This document shows, piece after piece, positions 47,201 through 58,999 of a DNA stretch of 64,000 nucleotides (position 1 is its first letter; the number at the start of each line of letters is the position of its first letter). Origin of the DNA: Apoderus coryli (lineage: Eukaryota > Arthropoda > Insecta > Coleoptera > Attelabidae); the NCBI GenBank assembly GCA_911728435.2, contig OU452201.1, positions 14,756,001 through 14,820,000 on the forward strand, read 5' to 3'. The translations under genes were made by a program, and so were the position numbers. Under the pieces are notes generated by a model. That model saw only the letters and a list, made by a program, of their open reading frames with translations, was not told the DNA's origin and did not search any database.

Positions 47201-50200
47201 TTAAATATGCCCATAAAGACAAATAATTCACAAGAAATTAATATAGAGTGTTTTTCACATAAGGGGCTGTTTAACGAACATCAACGTAACGATAATGACT
47301 CAAGTCAGACCTATTAACGCTGCCCTAGCGATCACCTTAAACTTGTTTAGGGTTTTTACACCTTACAAGAATTTGTTTAGGTTAGGTTTTGTGTGGTGCA
47401 AGAATAGTGTTGGATTGAGAAATTCTTTTGCATCCAAAAAGTCCACTTTAAGCTTCCTGCCTAGGAAGACAAGTGCGTAATGTGTTCTTAATAGGATTGA
47501 ATAGAGTCACTGATTTGTTCCAGCCATTACAGTGCATTGTTATGTATACGCACATTACCATTCTTTTTACATCTCTCTCTCAGCTTGCATACATGCAAAA
47601 AGGCAATCAATATTTGCCATTGGGTACAACTCTCGTATTCTAACAAAGTCATAATTTATTAGTTAAAACAGATTCGTAAAATTTGAATGATTAAAATATG
47701 TATTAAGCGGCTGACTTACTTCGAAATAGTAGCATAATTCCAATGCGTAATAGCCCGAAGAGAAGTCCCTGTTGCACCACCCACATCCCCTTCAAATCCC
47801 GGCAGTAAAGGCATTACCACGTACACTCTAAACGGCTTTTTCTCCCTATAGAAAACAAAACACTACTTAAAAAATACAAACAAAATTTATATGTTAGAGA
47901 CTTACTTATATGCTCTCAATATCCGTTTATATATTGTTTCAGCAATCTGATTTCTCGTGTTAGGATTATTGTACGGCAATGAAATGAAGAATTGATTTTC
48001 AATATAAATATAGTGCTGTGAGCGTGTAATTGTATCAATATATGCCTCATGGATACTTTGTTCTACAATATCAGGTTCAAGAAATCCTGCAGACCACGTA
48101 CTAACACTGCGAAGTATCTGAAAGTGATATTTGACTTTTAACAGAAATTTTATCGGAGAAGGTTTAGCCTTCGTTGACACGGCATTATACTGCACGTTTA
48201 TTTGAAATATGGAATCGCACCGATTTACAGTGGCACATGCATTAAGTATTGGTAGCGCTTCCTTAGCGGTCGCCATTTTTTCCATCAGATTGGAAATACG
48301 CTACGCTACCGTTCTAACGATGGAATCTGTCATTTCTGTCAACATTGTCATGGCGTCAAATGTATAAAATAAACAAAACAAACCAGTGCAATTAATAAAC
48401 AAGTTTGATAGAACAATTTTCGGGTATTCTCTGTGGCCTGTGGTCATGAATAGACTAAACCTTAATTTTTCTTTGTGATGACTAAAATTAATATCAAATA
48501 AATTAGGTTATTGACCTCTTATCATGTCTAAAAAGCGTGTTCAGCACGAAATCGCTACCTGCTCAACTTTCTTGTGATGAACGCGACCAATATCTCTCCA
48601 TGTAATGTTTTAAGTCGAAAGTCGTCATCACAAGTTATAACCCTGTATAATTTCAAATCGTCCCAAAAGATCAATTGATTGCTTGAAAATTGTTTACCAG
48701 TATTCAAATGGTAATAGTGCCAAAGTACTGCGGAACTTCGCTTGATACTTTGAACAGTCAGATCTATAACCAATACATTCAAAAAACTGATGGGTTGCTA
48801 AATATGAGTTAAGTTAAGCTTGTTGTTGAGAAATTTGTCAACAAAATAGGTTATTATACATTCACTTATCTTTCATTACTGATGAAAATCGTACACAACA
48901 AAAAAATAGTTATTATTTTCCAAGGTTGGTAGGTATAACACATTTACTTGAATAAAATCAAAAAGTTCTCACCTGACATGTGACTTTATGCGTTAAGTTT
49001 GGAAACACTATCGGCAACGTAGCATAATTATCGTAACATTTCGGCAGCAGATACGGGTAGGAATCGTTATTTTTTGCCTTCTCTAATTTCGTTGCATTCC
49101 ATCTTTGAATGAAATGCCTAGCGACATCTCGCGCGGCTGGTCCATAAACGCACATACCGACGTCATGCCATGGCATTCGAGGTGTAGTACCACGATCGAT
49201 AAAATCATCAAACGGTGCATCCAAATTTATGAAATCCTTCACGATAAAATTACAGTAATCTTTACCAATCCAATATTTAGCTGAACCATTCAATGAATCA
49301 AGAATCTGTTCTGGTGTCTGATTATCATTCTGAGACTGATTACCAGAATCTATTGCATCAACATTTTTAATATCAACACTATCAGTATCGTCTTCATTAG
49401 GATTATATACCAAATTGATAAGTTCTTTTCCTTTAGTTTTAATCGATTTGGTGAAGTCATTGATAACGTTCTTCCGTTCCAAGTCTGGCGTATTTGGTTT
49501 GAACGCATGCACGGCTCGACAAGGCATCAACAAGTCGTCACCGGGTTCCAACTGGGGTATTGGACAAGTATTGTTTTCCGTTGGTTCTTCTGGTTCGCTT
49601 ATTTCTGGTATTGGTGTTTGTTGATAATATGGAATTGGTATTGGATAAATATTATCACCGGTTGGCACACTTGAGGTTTTCTTCTTTAGTGTTGATAAAT
49701 TAACGGTTGGTGTTATGCTGCCGAGATCTGTTAATCTGAAATAAAGTCATAACTATTTGCATAATTACAATATCACCTGTAATAAAAAGACAGGAGCGCT
49801 CAGACAATATTTTTCTTTGAAGTCAGCAATGTAGGCTATTGAAAATAAACGGGTCACTTAATGGTATTTTCCATGGAAATTCATTTATCGACTTGACAAC
49901 AATGTATGTTCTTCAACTTGCAAAGCACCATTGTTATTTCTTTCTTCTTCGTTTTGATCACATCCTTCTCTAGGCATGCCATTAACAGATAATGGCAACG
50001 CCGCAATACGATGAGCGGTCGCAACGAAAACATTTGTAAACTATTTTGTAATCGTATTTTGTAACATAGAATTCTTTGGAATGTTAGATATGTTCGCATT
50101 TTCGTTCTTCGGATGATTTTATAGAGATTGGACCTGCTTTTGACAAATATTTAGACACATTTGGAAAAATAGATGGACACGCATGCGGTTAAGTTTAGGT

Positions 50201-53200
50201 TTATAGGGATTTTTTGTTAAAATTCCATCCGGTTGAAGGTAATTATCCTCCCGTATAATTGGACTCTCAGGAAAGTGTTTACAACGAACTACCGCGGTGT
50301 TTGACGGGTTAAAATTAGTTCTAGGAATAGCCTGTAACCATTTCTGTTTGTAATGCAGTCCCTAACTGATGATGATGTGATGTAAAACAAATGCCTTTTA
50401 ATTACCTATGTTGATCGTCATCCCATCTACCATAACATAAATCAATACCACCCAAAAATGCATACGTCTGATCAACAACAACCATTTTCTCATGATGTGC
50501 CCATAATAAAATACCAACCTTAGTATGGTCTGGATGTCGAAGAACTTTAATATTTTTTGAAGATTCTACCAATTTCTGTTTACTATAGTAACTATTTAGT
50601 CCTAGAGCCATCTGCACTTCTTTGTACAATAGAATATAAATTTTAACGCCACTTTCCTAAAACAAATAGTGTTGAAAGTTTCTAAACTTTAAAGTTATTT
50701 TTATAACTGCATCTTTATATTTTATTTGATCAACAAAAATTATTGCATTAACTGTCTTTTATCCAGTAGCCATTCATCGACTGAATTACTTAATACTTCA
50801 TATAATATATCCAAAGAATAATTACGCGAGATTTCTCATTTATATAAAAAAAAAAATTAACATACAGCTTTTCTCTGTAATAACCTGTCTAACCGCCAAT
50901 GATCTCCAATTATAGCTGGACGTTTAAGATATATTTCAGGACTTAGCCACCAATCAGTAACAAAAATTTCTTCTTTAGCGTTTTCTATAGCATCTGCTAC
51001 TGTGGACATATAGGCAGCTCCATCAACAAACCAAGACGCTGTAATGTTGTTTCGTGTAGGTGCAAAGGATCTGTGTGCATTGGCTTGCACGAAATCTCTT
51101 CCTAGAAAATTAAACAGTCTTTATTGAACTCCTTTAAAGTTGGCGACTGCGAAATAAAGCAGTATATGTATATAAAATTTGTTGCCATAGATCATCATTT
51201 TTTCTGAAATGCTAGAGGAAGGCTGGACTTTAATAATTGCAAGCTAAAGCTTTTTTAATACCATTCTGGGTGAAGTTGTTAAAAGTTCACGACCCTACTT
51301 TGAAAAATCATTATTATTCAAATAATTGTTATAATTACCCGTTGTTCCTGTAACTTCTTTCAATGCGGCTATCCATTCCTTGCTTTCCCGACGCGACCAG
51401 CTTTTAAAAGTAAGCGATCTACTTAATGTTTGGATTTGGAACCCCCTGGCTAAAGCCATCGAATACATTCCGGATGCCACCTCGAAACCATGATCGAATA
51501 ACACAATACATTTGATTTGCCCAGTTTTCGGGTTTATATAACCGAAGAAAGTGTCTTTTATAAAAAACCATCTGTCCACCCATCTGGTGCAAATAAAGTC
51601 GTTGCAAAATTGTTGACATCTGTACAATAGATTAACAGATAATAATACATATATTAATATTATCTATTATTAATTAACAAATAACAGAACCATAAAGAAA
51701 CGACAATTGCCATCCAAATGAATTAAAAATCATGTAACTTGAATTAGATAAAATAGCAATCCATACTGAGGTGGAATGAACATATTACATGAGAAATAAA
51801 AGTCAAACCTCCAGTTTAATAAATTACTTTGTCCTTGAAAATTCAAAAAAGATGACCAGACATGTTTCGAAACTACTAGCTTTATCATCAGTGGTTAAAC
51901 GTTTACATAAACGCGAATTGCATTGTGTAAAATATCTTAATAGTAATGTAATCTAATAATATAAATACATGATTTGACTATTAAAATAAAACATTGTATA
52001 GCATTCTTGCCTTTTCTTTTTGTATATCATCTCAATACACTACTTTTGAGAATTTGATTCTAAAACGATCAAATCTACGCTGATATCAAAACAACAGCAA
52101 CAATGCTATAAAATGTTTAATTTTTATTTTAATAGTGAAGTAATTAAATATAAATTTTTTTCCCGTTACACTTCTCTTTGTATTCTTAGACTACTATATA
52201 ATTAAGATAATTTACACAATGCAAATCGCTTTTCTTTAAACGTTTAACTATTGACTGATGATAAAGCTAGTAGCTTTGAAACATGTTTCATCGTCTTCAA
52301 GAATTTTAATAATTTATTAAACTTTTTTTGTGGAGTTTTGACTTTTATTTGTCATGTAAGATAAAATATCGTTACTAACAGATATTTTTTATTATATCAA
52401 TTGTGTTATTCTGTGATAATAAATGGTAAATGCGCATTTACAGATAAGGCTTTTGTATTAGCTGAATAAAAATTGTAGTGTTCTTGTTGAGCCAAATACA
52501 TTACGATTTTGGCATGAGACTTTAACGTTGTGATTTTTGACGGATTTTACGAAACATTTTATTCGTTTATTCAAACCCCACGCATGCTTTCTAAGGAAAT
52601 ATAAAATATTTGTTTCTATCGAGTGTTTATTGTATAACATTCGTTAGTGCAGAAACTTAATTTGCCACGATATTTACCTAACGCAGCAAAAACATCTATA
52701 AAGTCCAAATATATTACATCCAGATTGCCCCGGATGAGTGCTACCCGTCTTTTTCTCCAAAATGCCTTCCTTGCCCTTAAATCCAAGGCCAGATATAAAT
52801 GACAAATGAGATACTTCGAGGAATTCTATCTGAAATATGTAATATATAATAATTATAAAATCTTGTATGCCAAATCTGAACGTTACCGTTGCTGGATGAT
52901 TTCTATAAATAGCAATTGAAAGTAGATTGTTAAGATAATCTTCTAATTGCTTCATACGTTGTCCTAGTCGTTCAAATACAACCAAAACTTCTGGCTTCTT
53001 CGGAAACCTAAAAAAATACAGTTATTTAATGTACTTATTTGTTTCATATAAACCATTTCCACCGGAAAATCTGAATCAAATGGAATTTGTTAGAGTAAAG
53101 TGAAATTTAATGGCGCAGTTAGTTTTTGCATAACTAATAACCAGAAAATGAGGTAAGTATACTATAATAGTAGTTGCGCAACTTGCTTTACCTGTCAAAT

Positions 53201-56200
53201 TTTATTTAAAATTTTTTTTCGCTTTGGTATTTTCTATCGAGGTTTAAAATTTAGTCAATCTAAAGTCAATTTTTTTTGTCAAATTTTCGAAAATTTTGAC
53301 CAGACCCCGTATACTAGCTTCTACGTATCAAAGCAACATTATTTGACTTTACATAATCTCACATACTAATGCATAGCAACTCTTTGAAGCAAAGTGTAAT
53401 TGTTTTACAAACAACGATATGTTTGTAAAACTCGCACCAAAAAATGAGTAGGACTAAAAATATCGGTTTTTGAAGCAAAATAAATAGTTGTAATAGTCCA
53501 AATATTGGCGAAAATATCAGTGGCGGTTAGTGTATAAGAGCTGCAGCATCTGCTCCTGATAATAAAATATTTAATTTTTTTTACAATTTACAATTTTACA
53601 AAAAAACTTATTTTGTTATAGTATCATTTTTCATATACATGTCGTTTGTCACCTCCCAGTCGTGCTTGTATTTTTATATTAGTCCTCCCACCCCCGTGAT
53701 ATAGGCTACGTAAACTTCTCGTTGCAGTACTAATGATATACGTCACAGTACAGATGACCTTGAGCCGACCAATGGCAATTGAGAATTATTTTCAAGCTGA
53801 GAAATCGAATGTTTTTATAGCGTGATGACGTATACATACAGAGCAGCAGGATGGACAGATTTTGATTGTAGCGTTTGTTTGATCTATTATTATTTTATTA
53901 TTATTATTATTTCTCAGAGAGAGGACTATTAGGAAAAAAATGAAAGGATCCAAAAAACAGGAGATACGTTTCAAACAAAATATCAGCCCACGTATGTTAA
54001 TATATCAAGGGTTATAGCTCGTAACCCAGAAGGTGCCAGGCATTCTCACTAGGCTCAAATTATTTCTCAGGAAGAGGACTATTATAAAAAATGAAAGGAT
54101 CCAAAAAACAGGGGATTTGAAACGGCCCCCGTTTCAAACAAAATATCAGGCCATGTATGTTAATATACACTAGGTTCAAATTATTTTGAAAAAATCCAAA
54201 CTGGGAAAACAGGGTCGTTTCAAACAAAACATCAGGCCCTGTATGTTAGTAATTGAATGAATGAATAATATACATAAATCTTTGATATAGGGTACTTATT
54301 AAATTTCAATTATTATATATATATATATAAGATATGCGATTATGTCAGTAGTTTGAATTTTCTCGCAATAACATGTTTCCGAACGCCGACGACTATAGCC
54401 GAGGCTGTGTGATTAAAACGCTATGCTAACTACTAACATTCAAAGTTATGACTATGACAATGCATTACAACCATTTGACAGAATGTATTTAGCTAGTTGT
54501 GATTGTGATTATAACTATACACTAAACATATTGTTATGCTTATTCGTTGGCTAAACCTGCCTTAAATCTATGACAAAAATTACGAATAAACTTATTCACT
54601 GCGTTATAAAAAAACGTTGGCTAAACCGGCCTTAAATTAATTGTTTAACATTGCTAGAAACTATGATTAATTTTTGTGCCCTCTGTGATGATATTTCTTT
54701 AAGGATTCGTGGGTTATTTTTTTTATCAATTTACTTAATAACTTAAAATTGTTAAATTGATAAAGAAACTTAAAAAAGTGGCATCGAAATGATGTTGATT
54801 CGGCCATCTAATCCACGAATCTTTAACTAAATTACTAGAAAAATTTATCGAGATGACAATTAGATTACACAACATAAATAATGTATCTGTTTTTTATAGT
54901 TACTGTTACTAACCGTACTCACCTTGGCAAAGCCCCTTTCCGCTTGCCCTTCTTATTAACTGGTACATTTTCTTTGAAACTTTGAACTTTCTTCTTATGA
55001 GTTTTACTGGGAAATGGAATATTTAAACTCGTTCTAAATAACACTAGCTGCTGATGTAAAGTACTTATGTCTTTATATCGTTTTTTAATCTGCCATGTAA
55101 AATTACCATGCATTAATGAAATAGTGTATCTGAAATAAATGTCTACAGTAAACATACCGCATTATCACAGTTAAAATAGTCTATAGTTAATATTCGATGG
55201 CATTATGACTTTACTACTGTCTATGGGCCATGGTTACACGCTTACGCGTATAAGTTATAAATAATTAGTAGCAAGTAACAATAAGAATAACAGATAATTA
55301 CACGAATATACTTCTGAAATATTAATATAACAATATGAAATTTTAATCAAATGCCCGACAAACCTAGAATTCTTGTTCACTGTGATCTTTTGGTTTAGAT
55401 CTGAGTGAGTGGATGAATTTCGCAAAGATTGCGCTTTGTGTATCGCGCTAAACACCATTTTTTTATTTAATTTTGCCTAGCATTGCGCAGAATTTATTGC
55501 TTCTGATAAACTTGATCGACACCATTTCCAAGGTAATACAGGATTCTAATGACTACTAACAATGTCTGACTTTCGAATGATATGAATTTAATTTAGAATG
55601 TTTAATGTCCATACTGACGTATATAGAAAGTTATATCTCCATTAGGCATAATTGCGTACGAAAGTGAATTGTTTGATTTGAGTGTAACTTCACGTAGGTA
55701 TATAATACTATATAAATGAATGTTTTCTTTGGTTGCTACTGTATGTATGTTACTTACAAGTTTGGATTGATTAAATGTGATGTAAGGTTCCTTTCGTAAT
55801 CTGTGATGGTCACTGTTATCTCAACGCCCGGGATAAATATGTTCCTACTTAGCGATTTGAATTTCGTGTAGTTGTGAATAGTATTAAATGGTAAACCATC
55901 AACACCTTCAACTGAAAAAAAATATATTAATAGTACCATAGCCAACTAGCTGAACGACAGAACGTCCGGTTGATTCAATGGGATTTCTAACTTATCAAAT
56001 ATCGCAAAAATAATTCAAGACTTTAAGTATGTGTGGATAACAGCTTGTCTATAGTATCTCCGGCACATCACATATATACACCGACCAAGACAGGGACATA
56101 TTAGTGTTTTGATTAATCTAATTTGTGATAGACCTCGATATGTTTATCCTTTTTCGTTGCTTAATGCAACTGTCAATATGTAATGCTTCTATATTATACC

Positions 56201-56381
56201 CACCTTCAAGTTCCTCATCAGAATTCTCTATAGCAACCGGTCCATCACCAATATCAACAATCTTAATTGATTCTGGTACACCTAACTCATCATCAAACTC
56301 GACGTCAGAACCAACACTAGGTCTTGTTAATGATAATTGGTTGTCATATTCTGACTCATCCACATCAGCTGAATGCTCCAT
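44138..56381 (-). CDS. Pld: Phospholipase D, PX-PH type (PLD1/2 orthologue), complete, 14 coding exons
   Basis: Hydrolyses phosphatidylcholine to phosphatidic acid and choline at cytoplasmic membrane faces, in vesicle traffic and signalling. Coding exons in order: 56381-56204, 55911-55758, 55129-54923, 53007-52887, 52829-52678, 51619-51339, 51101-50866, 50656-50406, 49735-48973, 48117-47906, 47845-47720, 46461-46221, 44840-44502, 44239-44138. All introns are GT-AG, phases match, and the total is 3363 nt (1120 residues plus TAA), near the usual 1000-1300 of the family. Order: acidic N-terminus, PX (about 75-205), PH (about 221-365), HKD1 at H498/K500/D505, a long variable loop (about 527-690), IYIENQFF (818-825), HKD2 at H938/K940/D945, and C-terminal PTSLWT. 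The start is the ATG two bases into an exon whose 5' side is an acceptor (ttttctag), so a non-coding 5' exon probably lies further right. An in-frame ATG at 56438 would need that acceptor unused. Exon borders are read by eye; identity is firm. Confidence 0.95.
45153..45490 (+). pseudogene. Mariner-type transposase remnant in Pld intron 12
   Basis: It starts at an ACAGGGTGATTCATCTTGA terminus like that of many insect Tc1/mariner elements. A short frame ends [11 protein letters not shown], then a stop, then [11 protein letters not shown] and DFFMG, which match the RWIGRRGP and WPPRSPDLTP-LDFFLWG blocks of transposases. Most of the catalytic domain is deleted. It lies in the intron on the strand opposite to Pld. 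Confidence 0.6.
45833..45885. repeat. ACTTCCGG repeat, copy 4, in Pld intron 12
   Basis: TTACTTCCGGTATAACTGG, AAGTAATATCAACCCGG. Also close to a mariner-type transposase remnant (45153-45490), as for copy 3. Confidence 0.5.
46221..46461 (-). CDS. Pld: Pld exon 12: second HKD catalytic motif
   Basis: The exon encodes residues 894-974. YGLRNHSML and [16 protein letters not shown] contain the second HxKxxxxD motif (H938, K940, D945), followed by [10 protein letters not shown] and [10 protein letters not shown], all diagnostic of eukaryotic PLD. The exon before it (47845-47720) carries [16 protein letters not shown] and [10 protein letters not shown]. Both catalytic half-sites are therefore intact and the enzyme should be active. 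Confidence 0.95.
46720..47150 (+). pseudogene. 3' end of a non-LTR retrotransposon in Pld intron 11
   Basis: Frame one reads [28 protein letters not shown], a stop, then [14 protein letters not shown], typical of the C-terminal tail of insect non-LTR reverse transcriptases. After a frameshift, [19 protein letters not shown] (about 47090-47145) is the C2H2-like knuckle that ends such proteins. Stops and frameshifts make it dead. It is inserted antisense to Pld. Confidence 0.65.
48540..48660 (-). mobile_element. Transposon terminus-like sequence in Pld intron 9
   Basis: On the minus strand TATACAGGGTTATAACTTGT begins a stretch (TGATGACGACTTTCGAC...) of the ACAGGGT-terminus type. No transposase remnant follows. 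Confidence 0.35.
48973..49735 (-). CDS. Pld: Pld exon 9: variable loop and central region
   Basis: This is the largest exon, 254 codons. It starts with RLTDLGSI just after HKD1, runs through a proline-, acid- and asparagine-rich low-complexity stretch ([20 protein letters not shown] and following, to about residue 690), then returns to conserved sequence with [20 protein letters not shown] and ARHFIQRWN. The variable part corresponds to the loop that separates the catalytic halves in PLD1 and fly Pld and is absent from PLD2. By length, this gene resembles PLD1 in that respect. Confidence 0.9.
50406..50656 (-). CDS. Pld: Pld exon 8: first HKD catalytic motif
   Basis: The exon encodes residues 444-527. 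It contains [20 protein letters not shown] and then the first HxKxxxxD motif, HEKMVVVD, followed by the family-typical [15 protein letters not shown]498 belongs to one of the two half-sites that together form the active centre. The preceding exon (51101-50866) supplies the family-typical stretches [10 protein letters not shown] and [16 protein letters not shown]. Confidence 0.95.
51339..52829 (-). CDS. Pld: Pld exons 5-6: PH domain with palmitoylation-type cysteines
   Basis: Exons 52829-52678 and 51619-51339. The segment begins [12 protein letters not shown] and [11 protein letters not shown], and continues through [18 protein letters not shown] to [17 protein letters not shown], the usual start and C-terminal helix of the PLD PH domain. 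A cysteine cluster RCFCCVRC (about residues 265-272) sits where PLD1 and PLD2 carry palmitoylated cysteines; that function is inferred from the family. The intron between these exons contains a long inverted-repeat element with hammerhead-like cores. Confidence 0.85.
51853..51896 (-). ncRNA. Hammerhead-ribozyme-like motif, copy 1
   Basis: On the minus strand: ACCA, then the core CUGAUGA, a decayed stem II around AAAGCUAGUAGUUU, GAAAC, a two-base gap AU, GUC, and UGGU pairing with ACCA. This is the order of a hammerhead with a minimal stem III, as in Penelope-type dimeric ribozymes. Stem II pairing is weak, so activity is doubtful. Confidence 0.35.
52254..52300 (+). ncRNA. Hammerhead-ribozyme-like motif, copy 2
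   Basis: Plus strand: CUGAUGA, then a perfect 6-bp hairpin AAAGCU-AGU-AGCUUU after one extra U, then GAAAC. The cleavage side reads AUGUUUCAUCGUC. Stem I pairing is weak (UUGA with UCAA). It is the mirror of copy 1; each copy keeps parts that the other has lost. Confidence 0.35.
52887..55129 (-). CDS. Pld: Pld exons 3-4: PX domain
   Basis: Two exons (55129-54923 and 53007-52887) encode the core of the phosphoinositide-binding PX domain. Visible are [11 protein letters not shown], whose KRY (residues 127-129) is the basic-aromatic signature of PX domains, a proline segment [12 protein letters not shown], and helices containing [13 protein letters not shown]. The intron between them is 1.9 kb and holds a diverged tandem repeat. 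PX domains guide PLD to PI3P, PI5P or PI(4,5)P2 membranes; which lipid is bound here cannot be read from the sequence. Confidence 0.85.
53905..54252. repeat. Three-unit diverged tandem repeat in Pld intron 3
   Basis: Units near 53908, 54058 and 54172 each carry parts of AAATGAAAGGATCCAAAAAA, CGTTTCAAACAAAATATCAG and TGTATGTTAATATA. Unit length is about 80-150 bp because of internal gaps. Confidence 0.65.
54312..54329. repeat. (AT)n microsatellite in Pld intron 3
   Basis: Nine AT units shortly after the tandem repeat of the same intron. Confidence 0.85.
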
Positions 56382-56438
56382 GCTAGAAAATATAATCAAT
56401 TGCAGACAAGTAGATACGTTTGTTTTACGCCTAGACAT

Positions 56439-58229
56439 AGTTTAAAATCCATTGCAGGTTAACAAAACAGTATAACATGACATCCAACGGTTTTTAAAAG
56501 TTAAGGGCTCTATGTAGGTAACGTATTACCTACCTTATAATGTTTATTTGAGAATTCTGTGACATTTTTCTAGGTTGATTAACAATAAATTCGTTATTTT
56601 AATAAATTGATGTTAAAAGTAACATTATATATTATGTATCTAACATTTATAATTCAATAAAAGTTTTATCAGAACCGTTATCAGAAACCATGTAAATATA
56701 TAAATCACATCAAAATGATAATGTATTTATTATTTACAGATAATTATTACAATGTACTTTTATGAACTCCGCGTTAGTTTATATTTTTCATTGCTAAGTG
56801 TGGGTATTTATATTATCTAGATGCCCGTAGCAAATAATTTTGGGATCTAATACCATTGTCCTTATAAAGACAATGCTACTACTAATTTATGGCAAATTGT
56901 CAAAACCCAGTAATGTCGCTTCTTTTTGTTTTAATACCTACTTATTTCTCTTTGGTACGGAAGTAAATAATTTGGTGATATAAGGTGTTTTCCCTAACCA
57001 AGACTATATTATATGCAATGCAATTATAACATGATAAGTATAAGTTTTATTTACCAGAACAATGTTTCTAGAAATGCTATTCAAAATTTTCTAATACCTA
57101 GGTACCTACTTCGAATGTGTTGAAACATTTACTTATTGATGTTTTAAGAAAGTTACAATCTACTAAATTCTGCTATGAGAAATCAGTGTAAAGCAAAAAA
57201 TCTGAATATACCTAGTGTAATTATTGCAATTAAGTACAACCATTTTAACTTTATTTCGTTAATTTGACAAAATATTTGGCTTATCAAAATTCTATACAGA
57301 AACTCCTAGGATTTACATCGAATAAATTGTTTAAACTTTTTTTAACCATTTTTTTAATTTCCGGGTAGTTTTGACGGGATTGCGCATTCGGCTTATTCCC
57401 TGGGTAGGTATTATGTAATAATTGGAAAATTCAATGAATTGAAAATAATTTGCCTAATCAGATATTTATTTTATTGTTGTTTGAGGAAATTCCAGGCTTC
57501 TTTAGACAGGCTATGAAATTGCAATAAAATTACCCTGTATAAGTATGGGAGGCAGATTTTGTCTTTGTCACGGATAAAAACAGTAATATCCATAATATCT
57601 ATTGCCTTTTATCCCATCATAAAAACTAACCCTTTGTCGTAGAGTTATAATGGACCTATAATAGTTATCAGCAATGCCTAGTCTACTTAGTAGTATAGGT
57701 AGTAGGTGTACTTAGTTAAGTTATCTTTCCATAAGAAAATTATGTTTTTCTGTAACGATAGCACAGTTAAAACATGGTTCTAAATACATACAACAGAAAA
57801 TACACCATTCTTATGAAAGCACTACCTAAGTTTATACTTACTTGTATTTTTTGTTTTAGTAATAATATCAGACTATAATTATTAAGTTGCGTTAATTAAT
57901 AAACGTAAGACAACACATTACACATACATTTTATAACCAAAGCATAAACATTAAATCTATTTTTTAAAAAACATAAAAATGATGCTATAGCGAAGCTAAT
58001 ATAAATAGTATGAACTTGAAATATTTAGAAAACTAGAATACATAATGAGAATCGTGTATAAAACGTAAAACGTCTCATTAAACTAAATGAATCATTTCTC
58101 AATTATGTTATTTTTATTTAAGTTGATATTTAAAATTATAAAAAAATTTCAAAGTAGGGAATACAAATTTATTTATTTTAGGATTTACATCATAGAATTA
58201 TATTTATACAAAATTTAGATAAATAAACT
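56439..58229. other. Upstream region of Pld, no exon recognised
   Basis: The Pld 5' non-coding exon and promoter should lie in this direction, but I see no CpG-rich or motif-rich block that marks them. AT-rich with TAGGTACCTA-type motifs. Confidence 0.4.
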
Positions 58230-58585
58230 CATAGAATAATGTTTATATACTAATAAACTCTCGATTGAATAATAAAATAACCTAAAAATATGAAATATGT
58301 GATATCCTTAATATTTAATCAGTCTGAAAACAATCGAGCAAAGCGAGGCACAGCCTACCAATTTAACAGGGCATTGCCTCCGTTCTCTGGGTTGTTCGAC
58401 GCGATTTTCAAGAATAAAGACAATCATAGAATAATGTTTATACTGAAGATAATGGTACAGAAATTACTCATCTGGAGTTAAACTATCAAAATTATCATTG
58501 GCTATGAAACATTTTAAGGTTAATCTTTCAGTTAACTGTCAATTGTCAATCAAAATTATAAAAAGTATATAAACATTATTCTATG
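58230..58585. mobile_element. Cluster of CATAGAATAATGTTTATA ends, likely a MITE
   Basis: CATAGAATAATGTTTATATAC occurs at 58230-58250, a shorter copy at 58425-58440, and an inverted copy GTATATAAACATTATTCTATG at 58565-58585. The outer pair is an exact 21-bp inverted repeat enclosing 314 bp. The enclosed G+C-richer core (GCGAGGCACAGCC...) has no frame. One copy may have inserted within another. Confidence 0.6.
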
Positions 58586-58714
58586 TTATAAAAGGAATGT
58601 GCGTGACAGACGGGTGAGTAAAATGACACGAGAACTAAAATCTATGGAATATGATTTAAGAATTCTAAGCAATGACAGCATTTGTGTTGCTAGAAACCAT
58701 AGATATATAGCCTC

Positions 58715-58752
58715 TATACTTTGACTAGGAATTTCCTGGTCAAAGCCTCTAT
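58715..58752. repeat. Palindromic core CTTTGACTAGGAA/TTCCTGGTCAAAG
   Basis: A near-perfect palindrome of about 28 bp flanked on both sides by GCCTCTATA in the same orientation and by GCTAGAAAC copies. It is probably a small element remnant. Confidence 0.5.
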
Positions 58753-58943
58753 ATCTCTGCTAGAAACACATCAGCAATAAGAATAATTAATTCTAACCTA
58801 AGCATTATAGACACAATGACATATATACAAATGCCATATTTCATTCTAATTAGTTAGAATTAATTAATTTGTCTTGTGTCTCTAGTATATTAACATTTTT
58901 AATCGTATTCCTTAAATTTTAGTTTTTCCTATGTGTCTATTAA

Positions 58944-58999
58944 AAATTGCTGATATTTCACGTTGAAGGATAACTCCAATCTCCAATATCAGCAATTTT
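58944..58999. repeat. 15-bp stem hairpin around AAATTGCTGATATT
   Basis: AAAATTGCTGATATT and AATATCAGCAATTTT pair exactly around a loop of about 26 nt (58960-58985). Overall size is like a microRNA precursor, though the stem is short for one. Confidence 0.5.

Larger units (their letters stand above)
51787..52357. mobile_element. Long inverted-repeat element with hammerhead-like cores in Pld intron 5
   Basis: Left sequence from ACATGAGAAATAAAAGTCAA and the right end, inverted (ACATGACAAATAAAAGTCAA), match imperfectly for about 170 bp on each side. Each arm contains CTGATGATAAAGCTAGTAG followed by GAAACATGT. Between the arms lies about 200 bp without a frame. It resembles repeats built from ribozyme-bearing termini; the family is not identified. 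Confidence 0.65.

Noticed and set aside
47902..48285. Reading the whole 127-codon frame as Pld coding sequence starting at [12 protein letters not shown]
   Set aside because: A clear acceptor (ctttcag) precedes [11 protein letters not shown] at 48117 and the phase fits the previous donor; the first half of the frame is intron.
48555..48782. 75-codon minus-strand frame in Pld intron 9 as an alternative exon
   Set aside because: It overlaps an ACAGGGT transposon terminus and would break the phase of the well-fitting exons on each side.
56382..56438. Pld start at the upstream in-frame ATG (MSRRKTNVST)
   Set aside because: An acceptor-like ttttctag sits immediately before the MEHSADV start, and the upstream residues look like translated intron (CLQLIIFSS). 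Kept only as an alternative.
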